Assembly (NCBI GenBank): GCA_004431415.1
Contig: QPMI01000057.1
Span: 87,869 to 151,868 of the forward strand
Length of the DNA: 64,000 nt
Source of the DNA: Cyanophora paradoxa
Taxonomy: Eukaryota > Glaucocystophyceae > Cyanophorales > Cyanophoraceae
Direction: 5' to 3'
Made by a program: the position numbers and the translations under genes. The notes below the pieces were generated by a model. That model was given only the letters and a program-made list of their open reading frames with translations, did not search any database and was not told where the DNA came from. This document shows positions 1-10,011 of the stretch, one piece after another. The first letter of the stretch is position 1, and each line of letters starts with the position of its first letter.

Positions 1-1971
1 AGCTCCGAGCTCTGATCAAGGAGAGAGAATCAAATAGGAGGGCGAGAATGAGATGAGCGAACAAACACGCCTGAGAAATGAGGAGGACGATGCTCGATGC
101 CACTTCATCTCGCACAAACGTTCCTGCCTGCAAATGGTATTAAACGCATCTCTCGTGAAAAGTGGGATACGCAACCAGAGACATGACTCGGAAGATCGTG
201 TCGAGATGCCAGCGCTTGTTTGGAGCATACTTCTCCACGACTGTGCATATTTTTGCGACCAAGTCTGGCTTGAACTCGACATCGGCTACGACAAGATAGC
301 TCAGCATCTCTTTGACCTGCGCACCGAATCGCATCCGCGATTTCGGCAAAACGCTGCAGAGCAACGCACAAGTGCACGAATATTGCTCTCATTAACAAGT
401 GCGTATACAAGTTCCAGAGCACGCCGACGGATGGAAATATCCGGGTCCTGCGAACGAATTTTCTTTGAATCGATAAAGAAGGCTGTGACATGGGTTCAAC
501 AAACCTTCAGACAATCTACAATTGTCTGACGGTGCCTCTGCACCGCCTGCGTGTCGATGTTGACGACCTTCGAGAGAGTCTGAAGCGCAACATAGCTGCG
601 AGAGTGTCAGTGTTGAGCGCCTGGCGCCAACGAACAACACCCACCGAATGTTGTTGTCGCGATTTAGCAAAAATCGCCCAAGAATGTTGATCGCGAGAAC
701 CCTCAATCCACTCTCTGACTCTATTCCCATGATCGTTTGCACGCATTGGTACAAGATAGCATTTCCCGCATTCTTCGATGTCTCAGTGTTGGTTGCGACC
801 TGCTTCCAGTTAGCGGAAGTTGCCGACGTTGTCGGAGTTATGGACATACTTGCGCCAAGATATCGCTCATCTGATCGCTAGCCTCTGCATCACCCTTGCC
901 CAGGGTTTGGAGCAACAGCAGAAGCTTGACTTGCAGGAAAGGGTCACAGATTCCAGCAACATCGTGCTCAGGTTCGTATCCAGACAGGACCAAATTCTTC
1001 AAAATGCGAACAAGGTTGGGCACAAGCTGCACGTGACAGTAAGCATGTGAACGGTAGTAGAACTGCATAGATTGTGTAGAACTGATCGGTTGTTCGACAT
1101 GTGAGCCCAGAACCCAACTGACCTTCCGCAGTGGCGCAATCGCTCCTGGATTCGCTTGGCAGACCTCAAGCACCATCGACACACCCGTTCCGAGAACCGC
1201 GTGGTTCCTATCGTTCAGCAACGATGGAAGCCGCTCCAAGAAATTGTCTATCAGCTCTGGAACCTTTCTGAAGACACGAATTGCACAGAGTGCGGCCTGT
1301 CTTCATTGCTTAGGGGGGCATTTCTCCCAGGAGGGATTCATGCTAGGGCGCACCTTCTTTCGAAGGTACGGATTTGAGCTGCCCAGGAGCTTCTCCACTT
1401 CGGGGGCAAGGTCTCGCGCCATCTCTTGCGAGGAAATGTTGCCGAGCGCGGTCAGTGCAAGTCCGGCGATATACTGATTCGGATGATTCAAGTCGTTTTT
1501 GAGCGAGTTCGTAACCAGCATGAGAACTTCTTGGCGCTCGTCCAGAAGCAAGTTCAGTGCAAGATACCCTAAGCGCTTCTCAGGGAACGTCGGGGCCGCA
1601 ATGAGTTTGAGGCACTCCATCTGGCCGAACTGCGCTCAGAGGTAACGCGCACATGCGCACTTTATCCGTCAGCATGCTCTCACATCCAGCGCGCAGCTGG
1701 AGACGAACGGCGGTGTTGTAGCCCAGCATGTGGATGAACATAAGCTTGGCAACATTGCGGTGCCTGTACTCTGCCTCCTCCTCTTTGAACGAAGTCCGTA
1801 CCGCTGCGAGCTCTTTGGCAATTGTCGCGCGCTCTTCCGCCGCGGTTTTGCACGCCCGGACGCTCCGGATGAGGTCCCTGGAAGCGGCGGTGAGGTTCGA
1901 CGGTACAGCGTCCGCGTGTCTAGCGACCGCTTCAATGGACTGATTTCAACGTACCTAAGCCTCACCGACAT
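1..1971 (-). CDS. AP1G1: AP-1 complex gamma-adaptin, N-terminal part (partial)
   Basis: Large gamma subunit of the AP-1 clathrin adaptor of the trans-Golgi and endosomes. The start at 1969-1971 gives MSVRL, and a short intron joins it to [17 protein letters not shown] (exon from 1877 downward), the classic gamma-adaptin N-terminus. Later exons carry [38 protein letters not shown] (to 1620), [18 protein letters not shown] (about 910-970), [16 protein letters not shown] (about 790-845) and [13 protein letters not shown] (about 200-240), in the order of the adaptin trunk. All introns are short, and the first two have GT-AG ends. The window edge cuts the gene inside the trunk, so hinge and ear domains are not seen. 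Residue matches favour gamma over the alpha, delta or epsilon adaptins. Identity is from recall of the family, not from a search. Confidence 0.92.
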
Positions 1972-2167
1972 TGGGAAGGCGCGGTGCGAATGGATGGCAG
2001 TGTGTACGGTTACTCGTACCCGGACAGGGGGTACAGGCCTGATTCGCATTACAACTTTGAATCAGGCCCCCATGAGCATATTGATCAGAATCAAGTTCTG
2101 GATAGCTTATAATTAAGATCACAAGTTCAAGAAGCTAAGAATTACGACCGAGAAGCCCCAGGCAAAC

Positions 2168-2470
2168 TTGAAAGCCCACACGTACCGTAGTACATGCACA
2201 CACGCACGATTACGTACCGTAGTACATGCACACACGCACGATTACGATCGCCCCGAATTACGATCGCCCCCCCGGTCTAGAATTACGATCGTCTGGGCTG
2301 CTGTTACGATCGGAAGAATTACGACCGCTAGAGCCATGGCCAGAGAAGCCCCTTGAAGGTCTAGCCTACCAGGCCAGTAGAATTACGATCGTCTGGGCGA
2401 TCGTCTGGCCATGGGCTGCTGTTACGATCGGAAGAATTACGACCGCTAGAGCCATGGCCAGAGAAGCCCC
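2168..2470. repeat. Short tandem repeats with TTACGATCG cores
   Basis: Two kinds of direct repeat lie upstream of the AP-1 gamma start. A unit of about 36 bp containing GTACCGTAGTACATGCACAC occurs twice in tandem near 2180-2250. A unit of about 70 bp containing TTACGATCG and AGAGCCATGGCCAGAGAAGC occurs at about 2281-2352 and 2380-2470. No coding signal is convincing between 1972 and 4270. The rest of the stretch is GC-rich repeat material. Confidence 0.6.
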
Positions 2471-2929
2471 GCTTGCGGAACTTGCGCGGGGGGCTTCTGA
2501 GCGCGCTGGCGTTGCGCCGGGGTTTGCGCTATGCGCTTTGTTCGCGGAACTTGGCGGGCTCTGCCTTGGGCCTGAGCTGCGTCTTAACGAACACGCACGC
2601 GCGGGGCAAACGAGCGGCGCTTTAGCCTTGAGGCTTCAAATCGCTGATCAATTGCAGAGCCGTTGATCAATTGCAGATCCGCCATTCGGCCGATGCGCAC
2701 GTGCGCACGCGTGGAGAGCCCGCCACGTGTGCGTTCAGCCGCGTGCCGCGTGCCAGAACCGGTTCTCGTGGGCCGGGCGGGCGCCCGCAGCGGCTCTGCG
2801 CGCAGTTCGTCATTCGAAGGGGGCGTTCTGCGCTTCTGCGATGGCGATGGGAAGGTGCGCCGCCGCCGCCGCCGCGCGGCCGCGGGCCTTGCGATTCCTC
2901 ACCGCCCTCGTAGGAACCCCCCTTGCGAT

Positions 2930-3090
2930 TCCGGGCCCTCGTAGTTTGTAGGAACCCCCAGGGGGAAGTTGCACGCCCCCCTTCAGAGGGCCCTGCCTGC
3001 GTCGTCCGCGGCTTCTCGCCCCCGTAGGTAGCACCGCCGCTTCTAGCCTGCGTTGTCCGCGGCTAGTATGCCAGTGTTATCAATGTGCAT
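2930..3090 (+). repeat. Interspersed repeat family D, copy 1
   Basis: A stretch of about 150 bp, from GTAGTTTGTAGGAACC to GGCTAGTATGCCAGTG, recurs almost unchanged at about 47997-48155. Part of it (about 2932-3000) also recurs inverted at about 3496-3565. No open reading frame of interest lies inside. Family D differs from families A and B described at other positions. Confidence 0.75.
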
Positions 3091-3359
3091 CATCATCGCG
3101 TCAGCTGTGTACATACTGCATGTACATATGCATGTTGGGCCGTGACCGGATCCGGAGGCTTGCAGAGCTTCAAAACCAAATCGAAGTGTCGATTACGATT
3201 AGCCGGGGTGCACGTGGGCGACTGAGCTTAGCTATATCCAGGTTCTCAAAGTCCCTACGCCCTGACATAGCATGTGGGGCCTTCACCCAGATTTGCTCGA
3301 GGAGTAGGGGCGCTGGAACTAGTAATATATATATATATATATATATATAGGTCGGTACC

Positions 3360-4025
3360 CGGTCGGACGTCTTTGATTACGATTACGATTAGGGGGGTGG
3401 GCGACTGAGCTTAGGTTGGACTCAGGGACGTCTTTGAATGCGATTACGATTTGGGCCGACGCGACGTCTTTGATTACCTCTTTGATGACGACGTGGCAGG
3501 GCCCTCTGAAGGGTGGCGCGCACTCGAGCTCCCCCTGGGTTCGAATTCCTACAACCTACGATGGCCCACTGGGGCCGCCCCTGCCCCGACGCCCCGGCCC
3601 GCTGCGGGCCCGGCTGCAGACGAGCTAGAGGGGCCTGCTGGGGGCCGCGGGCCGAGCGGGTCCGGATCCGTACCCCCCATCGGGTGCAGTCGTCTGGACA
3701 CCACATTCACGGATCCCGGACGTCAACCATTGAACACCTCTCACGATTACGATAACGATTATAATTAGGCCCTGAGGGGTTGGGCCTCTTTGATTCATGA
3801 TTACGGTTACGATTAGGCCCTCAGGGGCCTGAGGGGTTGGGCCTCTTTGATTCACGATCATGATCAGAGTCAGGGGCCTGAGGGGTTGGGCCTCTTTGAT
3901 TACGGTTACGATTAGGCCCTGCCAGGCTGAGGGGTTGGGCCTCTTTGATTACGGTTACGATTAGGTGCTGAGGGGTTGGCCGTCTGTGATTACGATTACG
4001 ATTAGGCCCTGAGGGGTTGGCCATG
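3360..4025. repeat. GATTAC-type degenerate tandem array
   Basis: Repeated blocks of about 45 bp combine GATTACGATTACGATTAGG with a GGGGTTGGGCCTCTTT-like segment. At least six blocks lie between 3735 and 4020, with sparser GATTACGATTA motifs from 3180 and 3375. Similar short arrays occur at about 6385, 26870-26960 and 46995-47070, usually just upstream of a repeat A or B copy, so they may be one end of a composite element. Confidence 0.7.
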
Positions 4026-4272
4026 GGCGTCTTTTTGAACGCTGCTAGCTAGCCGGAAAGCGAAAGAGGAACTTGAAGCGGGCGCTCGAATCGGCGGAAG
4101 CTCGAAAGCGGATGAGAAAGCTCGAAAGAAGCAGAAGCCCTGATCATTATGATCACGGGATCTCGAACTTTGGAAAGTGGAATTCGCGAGCTGGACTTCT
4201 TTTGCTTGATCGTTCGTGGAGCACGTCTATTGCTTGCTTTCAATTTGCTTTAAATTTATTGCTTGCTCTTGG

Positions 4273-4562
4273 CTGACTCCATGTCGGGCCCCCAGGGCCC
4301 GTAGCTTTAGGGCCTTCCGCCACCGCCCCAACGCGACCCCCCCCGCCAAAAGACGCGATGCAGCACCACGCCGTGTGGGCACATGCAGCTCTAGCTTGCC
4401 AGAGTGTCCGCGGGGAGGCGCATTACTCCCCATTACTCCCCTCAGGGGGCCACACAGGGCCCGGCCGGCCAGCTCGCTGGTTGGCTGGGCCCAGTCGTGG
4501 TGGCCGCAGTGTACATCCCACACTTGTAGCCCGGATTTGCGTTTTTAGTACGTGACCAAATG
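4273..4562 (+). repeat. Interspersed repeat family A, copy 1
   Basis: About 290 bp from CTGACTCCATGTCGGGCCC to the terminus GTACGTGACCAAATG. Other copies are at 32050-32304 and 47063-47364 (same strand), and about 46361-46500, 31589-31700 and 20760-20830 (opposite strand, degenerate). Shared inner landmarks are GGCCCGGCCGGCCAG and CACACTTGTAGCCCGGA. There is no coding capacity. The last base, 4562, directly abuts the stop codon (4563-4565) of the minus-strand TMCO1 gene. Confidence 0.8.
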
Positions 4563-5413
4563 TTACATGGTATTCGCCTGCGCTGCACGCGGCTGGAAAC
4601 CAAAGAACTGTGTCGAGTATGAGTGAAGTACGATTCTTGGATGATGAGGCAGCACCTTTTGAATGCTTTGCCGGATACTCATGGAAGCCAAGACATATAT
4701 GAAGGTGGCGCTGCAATCCCGATAATCGCTCCCCAGTAAGCTCCTATGGCTGAGGCCTCGAACAAGTGAGAACGGCTCGAAGGGAAGCCGAGCGACAGTC
4801 TTTGCATCATACACTGAGTTCATCTAGGGGACGTGGTCAACCAAGAATCTGCGACAAATAAAGGTACGTACTGCAGTGAACACGGTGATCTGCTCGCCGA
4901 AACAATTAGCAGCAGGCTTACAAATACACCGGGGAACGCAGACCATAACAATAGCCAAGGCAAAATTCGATTTCATCTTCGACATCGTCATCTCGCGGTT
5001 CAGGTTCTTGAGCTCCTCTGCGCAGCTCACTAAGCGGGCATCAGAGCTCGCGCTTCGAACAAATCACGCGCCCTCAAACTGCGCAGACGTCAGCTCAGAC
5101 TAAGCGCGCAGAGAGGAATCGCAGCGCACCTTGTCGATGCGTTTTGCAGCGGACTTTTGCTTTGTAACGCTAACGGTGGCCTCCTTCCTCCGCTCCAGTT
5201 TGCTCGAGAGACCCGCGATCTGCTTCGTAAGACGGTTGTAGGAATCGGTCCTGCGAGTCGGTATCAGGCGTCGCATTCGGCGCTCGCGCTCGCTCGCATT
5301 CCATAGCGCATGCGAGGCGCGCCGCACCGGTAGATCAGGATCCACGACAAGAACTCACTCAGAATGGACGACAGGGCGGCAATGCCGACGACGGTCAAGG
5401 CGTCGATGAGCAT
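4563..5413 (-). CDS. TMCO1: TMCO1 homologue (Get1/Oxa1-superfamily ER membrane protein)
   Basis: ER multipass membrane protein; animal TMCO1 is a calcium-load-activated channel and part of a multipass translocon. The start at 5411-5413 gives MLIDALTVVGIAALSS, the first membrane helix. Exon 2 begins at about 5246 with TDSYNRLTKQIAGLSSKLER, the family coiled coil. The next exon has ELKNLNREMTMSKMKSNF (about 4970-5015). The last exon (up to 4823) has VARLPFEPFSLVRGLSHRS and LASMSIRQSIQKVL, both very close to human TMCO1. Introns are short. A loop residue block missing between two exons is supplied by a possible 18-nt microexon at 4872-4889 (ITVFTA). The C-terminal tail differs from animals and ends exactly at a family A repeat. 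Confidence 0.9.
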
Positions 5414-5507
5414 CCTGGGCCCGCTAGAGAAAGGTACACCCCCAGCTCCTCGGCCGGCGAAGCGCTGTGCGCTACGCAGAGGGGGTATACGTAGAGATCG
5501 CTTGTGC

Positions 5508-5512
5508 AAGGG

Positions 5513-5545
<33 letters not shown>

Positions 5546-5740
5546 AGTTGTCAGAGCTATGTACACAGACGCACGCGTGCACGTACGCGTGCGCGCGCAT
5601 GCGTGCGCATGCACGTGCGTGCGCGTAATCGAAATCAATTTGCAAAATCCAGCCCGGGCCGGCCCCGGTCGGGCCCGACGTCGACTAACGTGTGCACCCC
5701 CCCCCCCCCCCCACCCCGCCCCCCCCGGGAATATTAAATA
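5508..5740. repeat. Poly-G and poly-C homopolymer tracts with alternating purine-pyrimidine
   Basis: A run of about 34 G lies at 5511-5544 and a C-run at about 5696-5730. Between them is alternating CG/TG/CA sequence (about 5565-5630) of the kind prone to form Z-DNA. A GA/TA microsatellite follows at about 5858-5905. The whole of 5414-6480 shows no gene I can support; it separates TMCO1 from the repeat at 6490. Confidence 0.7.
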
Positions 5741-6489
5741 ACGTCGACGTCAATTCAAATTTAAACGTTAACTCGGCGCGCGCGGAAAACTTTTGAACAT
5801 GGTGGCATCCGGTCGCGATGATCGGCAGCATCCGCAGCTCCGCCGGAGAGATCTAGAGACTCAGAGAGAGAGAGATCTATATATATAGATATATAGAGAG
5901 AGAGAATGTAGTAGACACTGCGCGTGACACATCCACGCCATGGCCAGCAATTGCAAGACTGGGTCACCGGGTATGACAAAGCCGCATGCACCGTGGCACA
6001 GAGGCCCCGAATGGAACGTATACGTACAACGCCCGGCCCGTCAGGGACCCACTAACGTGTCGATTGTGCTTTGGGCCTTCGGGTCCTTCGCCTTTCGTCA
6101 AAACCGTACAATTGCAACCGGCTTGGGCGTGTCTTATACATACTAGTACTCTTCTTCTTCTCCACTAACGTGGGGAGTGAGTGGAGCCTCATACCCCCCA
6201 CCTCATACTAACGTGGGGAGTGAGTGGACCCTGGGCCACCACCCCCAGGGCGCCTTGGGGCGGTGGCGGACTCCAGGAAGCCCCTAAAGCTTAATTTATA
6301 AGCTATGGGCCCTGGGGCCCGGGGGCCTGACATGGAGTAGCTATAGCTTAGCCTAGTATGACCAGGCCGGGAAACGATTAATATTACGATTACGATTAGC
6401 TATAGCTATAGTATTATACACATGTATTCAGGGGGCTGCAGCCAGCTGCAGGTTGCATGCAGCTGTCTTCCGGGCAAGGCCCGCACACT

Positions 6490-6680
6490 GTGACATCTGA
6501 TCTTTGGTCTTAAGCCTAGTAGATCACTTCCGGATCCATCTCGATTTGCCTACGCAGCTGAGCCCGGGCGAGACCGTGAACTGTGCCGTGGCGTTGCCTG
6601 GCCTCGCGGTCGCTGACCGAGGTCCCTAGCTAGCCAGAACAGCTAGCCAGATACTGCGATTGTGACGTCAAAATGCACAG
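6490..6680 (+). repeat. Interspersed repeat family B, copy 1
   Basis: About 190 bp containing CTGAGCCCGGGCGAGACCGT and GTGCCGTGGCGTTGCC, and ending GTGACGTCAAAATGCAC. Other copies: about 9130-9320 and 27110-27297 (same strand), about 36295-36460 (opposite strand), and a decayed terminus at about 21075-21111. It lies about 15 bp beyond the stop codon of the minus-strand ADA2 gene. Confidence 0.8.
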
Positions 6681-6693
6681 AGCTAGCGCTAGA

Positions 6694-8340
6694 CTAAGTT
6701 GAAAAGTCCAGCAGAGCCTGCAGCTGTGCTTGGGATAAACCGAGGGTGGAACACAAATTCTGCTCTATCTCTGATGTTTCAGAGATGTTCTCTGTTGGCG
6801 CTGTCGATGGAACAACCCGGTGCATCCCATCCCGGGCTCGTCGAGCAAATCTTGGCATCCGATAATCACCCCTTGAGCGCGACTCAAGTGGAAGATCAGC
6901 CCAAGTTTTGTATCCTCGCTCCCGATATCCCTGCAGGGCAAGTTTCAAATACTCATATGGGCGAAGCCATTCAGATGGCACACTTTCAACCTCTCTATGT
7001 CTGCTCGAAGTGCTCGTTCGGTGGCTAATGCTCGGACAAAATCCATGTGCGCCACTGGGTCATCAAAGAAACGCTGGCATGATTGCCTAAGTCAATACGA
7101 GTGACGACGAAAGCAAAGCATGTAACAAGCGACCTGGTATACACGTGCTCGAATGAAAGTATCTCGTTCTTCCTTCGAGAGACCACGGTCCCAAGCTCTT
7201 TGCTACGGTACACACATGAGATCGATTTGCAGCTCTGCATGAGTCGTACCTTTTTCATATCGAGCAATCCTCGAGCAAGAACAATCTCTACTCGACGTTC
7301 TCTCTCCATAACCTTCTGGTTATAGGCATGGAGAACACTAAGTTTCAAGTCTGCGAAATCAGGAGTTCGGCCCTTCAGTGCAATAACATCAAACGGTAGG
7401 ATATTCAGTACCTCGCTGAGCTGGTGTATCATCGGCTGTGAACATAATATCGGCAATGCATGTCTCAGCTTCAGTCTGGAAGCAGCCGTTAGTACAGAGA
7501 AATACAGTAGGAGTCGTATATACCTCGAAAGGGATGTCTTCGAATTCTCCTCTGCGCATCATGTATCCAGCAGACTCTAAAGCTACGGCCTGAGATAAGG
7601 TTAGCTGGATCGCTTTCATTTTGAAGGTTGGTGTCTTTGATGACCTTGGCCAATCGGCGAGGCTCAAGCCTCACAGCATCTGCTGCCCCGGATGCAACGG
7701 CGGTATTGCTGAATCCAGACACATCGTTTCCTGGTGCCGTGGTGTCCAGTGGTCTGCAAGGCTCTGTGTTCACCAATGGACTGCACGATATCTCCTGCTG
7801 TTCTGGGTCCTCTGAAGCTGCAGGCTGGAAGCCAGCAGGAGCCAGTTCACCACTGATGTCAGGCATTGGAGCACACGCTGAAGACAGATAAATGTTGGTA
7901 TAATGAGTAGCACACTGAGTTCGATCCTTTGATCGAACATGCTCGGCGATCTGCATGTCGTTATTGCATGAACTCCACGGGGAACGGAGATCTAGACTCG
8001 GACCTCACGCCAGTTGCCAAGCCCATACATTTCAATGCCCTGTTGGCCATTAGAGCAGGAAATTTTCGAAGGCAGACACTCAGACCTCCAAAAGAAGCAA
8101 TTCTTCATCAGTGCTCCAGCCGGACATCAACAGCTCGAAGTGCATGCCTTCGGCTGCAACTGAATAGTAGTCGTGAAATCGCTTGTGCGCTTCGAGCTCG
8201 GCGCCTTGTGCGAAGCAGCCGACGCAGAGGATCAAATCGCGGCACTCCGCGCATTTGACCCTCGGTTCGTTGGAGACATCGTCGTTACACGCCTTGCATG
8301 CGATGGCTGAGCGTAGAGCGACGGGATCTGCGCTCTCCAT
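6694..8340 (-). CDS. ADA2: ADA2-type transcriptional adaptor (SAGA/ATAC HAT module)
   Basis: ADA2 bridges the GCN5 acetyltransferase in nuclear SAGA-type complexes. The start at 8338-8340 leads to a ZZ zinc finger (CKACND, CAECRDLILCVGC and the following His pair, about 8180-8290). It runs into the SANT motif WSTDEELLLLE (about 8080-8115), continued after introns by IAEHVRSKDRTQCATHY (about 7900-7950). The ADA2 middle region follows: RRGEFEDIPFE near 7530 and RTPDFADLKLSVLHAYNQKV near 7320-7380, then a helical part around 7030-7200. The C-terminal exon has SEIEQNLCSTLGLSQAQL, the start of the SWIRM domain, but a stop at 6694-6696 follows after about ten more residues. The SWIRM domain is therefore cut short next to a family B repeat. 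Confidence 0.87.
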
Positions 8341-9129
8341 AGCACGCGACTCGCTGACTTGCTGAACGAGTTTTCAGTGCGGTTATGGTCGAAATAACGA
8401 CTTCATTGTTGTACGGACGTGCTAATGCAGATCGCTGGCAGACTCGCTGCCACTCGCTGCTGTGACTCGCAGGATAGTGGGGTACGCATACGCGAGTACT
8501 CAACGAACGAAGTTGAACGGTCACCGGGTTAACGTTGCAACGGGGCATGCATCATGGCATGTTAGCCCCTATGATGTTAAGATTGCAATTGCAGATCCGG
8601 GCCGGGGCTGTTATTTAAATTACATTCGAATTCGATCAGCGCCTGGGGCTTCGATTTCAGGCAAGCTCACGATCAGCTGCTAGCGCTGAGCCGACACCGG
8701 AAGCTTAAGGGCAACGTGCACACGTGTGCCTGCGCTTGCGCAGGCACACCTCCACAGCGAGCTCAGTTTAATCATTGAGGCTCAGTAGAGCCAGAAATTC
8801 AAGATCCAACAGGCTGTGAATTCTCATTCCAAGTACTAGTGGAAAGCTTAAGCCTAGGCCTGCATGTACGATGCTACAATTCGACCGGCGAACCGTGAAC
8901 ACTGCTAGCCAGACAATCTAGTAAGACATCGCATGTCGCATCAATACAAGGAGGCTGCTTCACAAGCCTTCACAGATGCAAGCCTGGCCCCTCGGCGATT
9001 TGGGGTTTGACGCTCTTTTGCAGGCGTGTGGCATGCACAGTAGCCGAGGCAAATAAAGAACTTAGCGGCAAACTGGGGCAGCATATTACTTCGATTTGGC
9101 CCTGGCGGGAACGGAGGAGCCTCCGGGCA
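8341..9129. other. Intergenic stretch with a perfect 12-bp hairpin
   Basis: No gene is supported here. It is the upstream side of ADA2 and the approach to a family B repeat. At 8724-8749 there is a perfect inverted repeat, GTGTGCCTGCGC and its complement separated by TT. Confidence 0.5.
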
Positions 9130-9320
9130 AGGCCCGCACCTTCGCATCTTTTGATCTTAAACCTAGCACTAGAGCACTTCGATTTCGACTTGCCTTCGCA
9201 ACTGAGCCCGGGCGAGACCGTGAACTGTGCCGTGGCATTGCCCGGCCTCGCGGTCGCTGACCGCGGACCCTCGCTAGTCAGAACAGCTAGCCAGATACCG
9301 CGTGTCACGTCAAAATGCAC
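9130..9320 (+). repeat. Interspersed repeat family B, copy 2
   Basis: Contains GAGCCCGGGCGAGACCGTGA and ends GTCACGTCAAAATGCAC, matching the copies at 6490 and 27110. It ends 15 bp before the stop codon of the minus-strand HSBP1 gene (9336-9338). Confidence 0.8.
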
Positions 9321-9335
9321 AAGCTTGGGGTGGCA

Positions 9336-9791
9336 TTACTTTCCCTCCTTCTCCTCGGCGCCAGCTTTCGAAGAACATCAGGCGCGGCACGCGTGCACGC
9401 ACACACCAACGAACCTTGAGCCATCAGTTCCCCTATCGATTTCTCGAGGTCGTCAATGCGCGCGCCCATCTCGTCAACTGAGCCGTGCGCAGTTTAGTAG
9501 GTCGAGCGGAAAAGAGCGACTGCAGGACGACTCACTGCGGCCCAGGATGGAGTCCGACATTTGCTGAAAACGCGATTGCTGTGCGCACGTCAGCCCAGGG
9601 TGAAGCTTGCCGGCGAAACACGCACCATCTGCTGAAGGAGGTTTTGAACCTGCACGGCAACGAAAGGGCGGCCGTGTCAGGTGGGCGCGGCGGCTTGCAG
9701 AGAAATGCACTGCCAAGGTTCTGGGGGTGGGGCGCACGAAAACGGTCAGGTCCTGCGTGTTGGTCGGGAGGTCTGCGTTCTCCTTCTCCAT
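9336..9791 (-). CDS. HSBP1: Heat shock factor binding protein 1 homologue
   Basis: HSBP1 is a small coiled-coil protein that binds HSF trimers and dampens the heat-shock response. Four exons splice cleanly with GT-AG introns. The start at 9789-9791 gives MEKENADLPTNTQDLTVF. It joins VQNLLQQM (about 9630-9655), QSRFQQMSDSILGR (about 9545-9585) and IDEMGARIDDLEKSIGELMA (about 9415-9480). The last three blocks match the hydrophobic heptads of animal and plant HSBP1 almost residue for residue. Reading on to the stop at 9336-9338 adds about 27 residues not typical of the family; an intron there could shorten it. It is head-to-head with the TRP-like gene, 220 bp between start codons. Confidence 0.9.
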
Positions 9792-10011
9792 GTACTTTAT
9801 GTGCGAATTCGCTGTCCTGGCTCGGAGTCGTTCGCTGCTCACTGTCGCGCTGTCTTGTGTCCAACAGCTCGATATCTTGTACCCGTTACAGGGCCGCGGT
9901 CCCCAGTGTAACCGCACCGTGACCGACCGTCCTCGGCGCCGTGACACCTGTAACCGCCGCTCGCTGTACCAGCAGGGCGGCGAAGCGTTCGGCAAAGCGG
10001 TCGGCGGGGGG

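Noticed and set aside
3730-4020. Telomere or subtelomere from GATTAC repeats
   Set aside because: The units are long (about 45 bp), degenerate and internal, and the same motif occurs at several other spacers near repeats A and B.
5511-5544. Assembly gap or artefact at the poly-G run
   Set aside because: Similar G/C runs occur repeatedly, including inside well-spliced introns, so they seem to be a genome property, although exact lengths may be unreliable.
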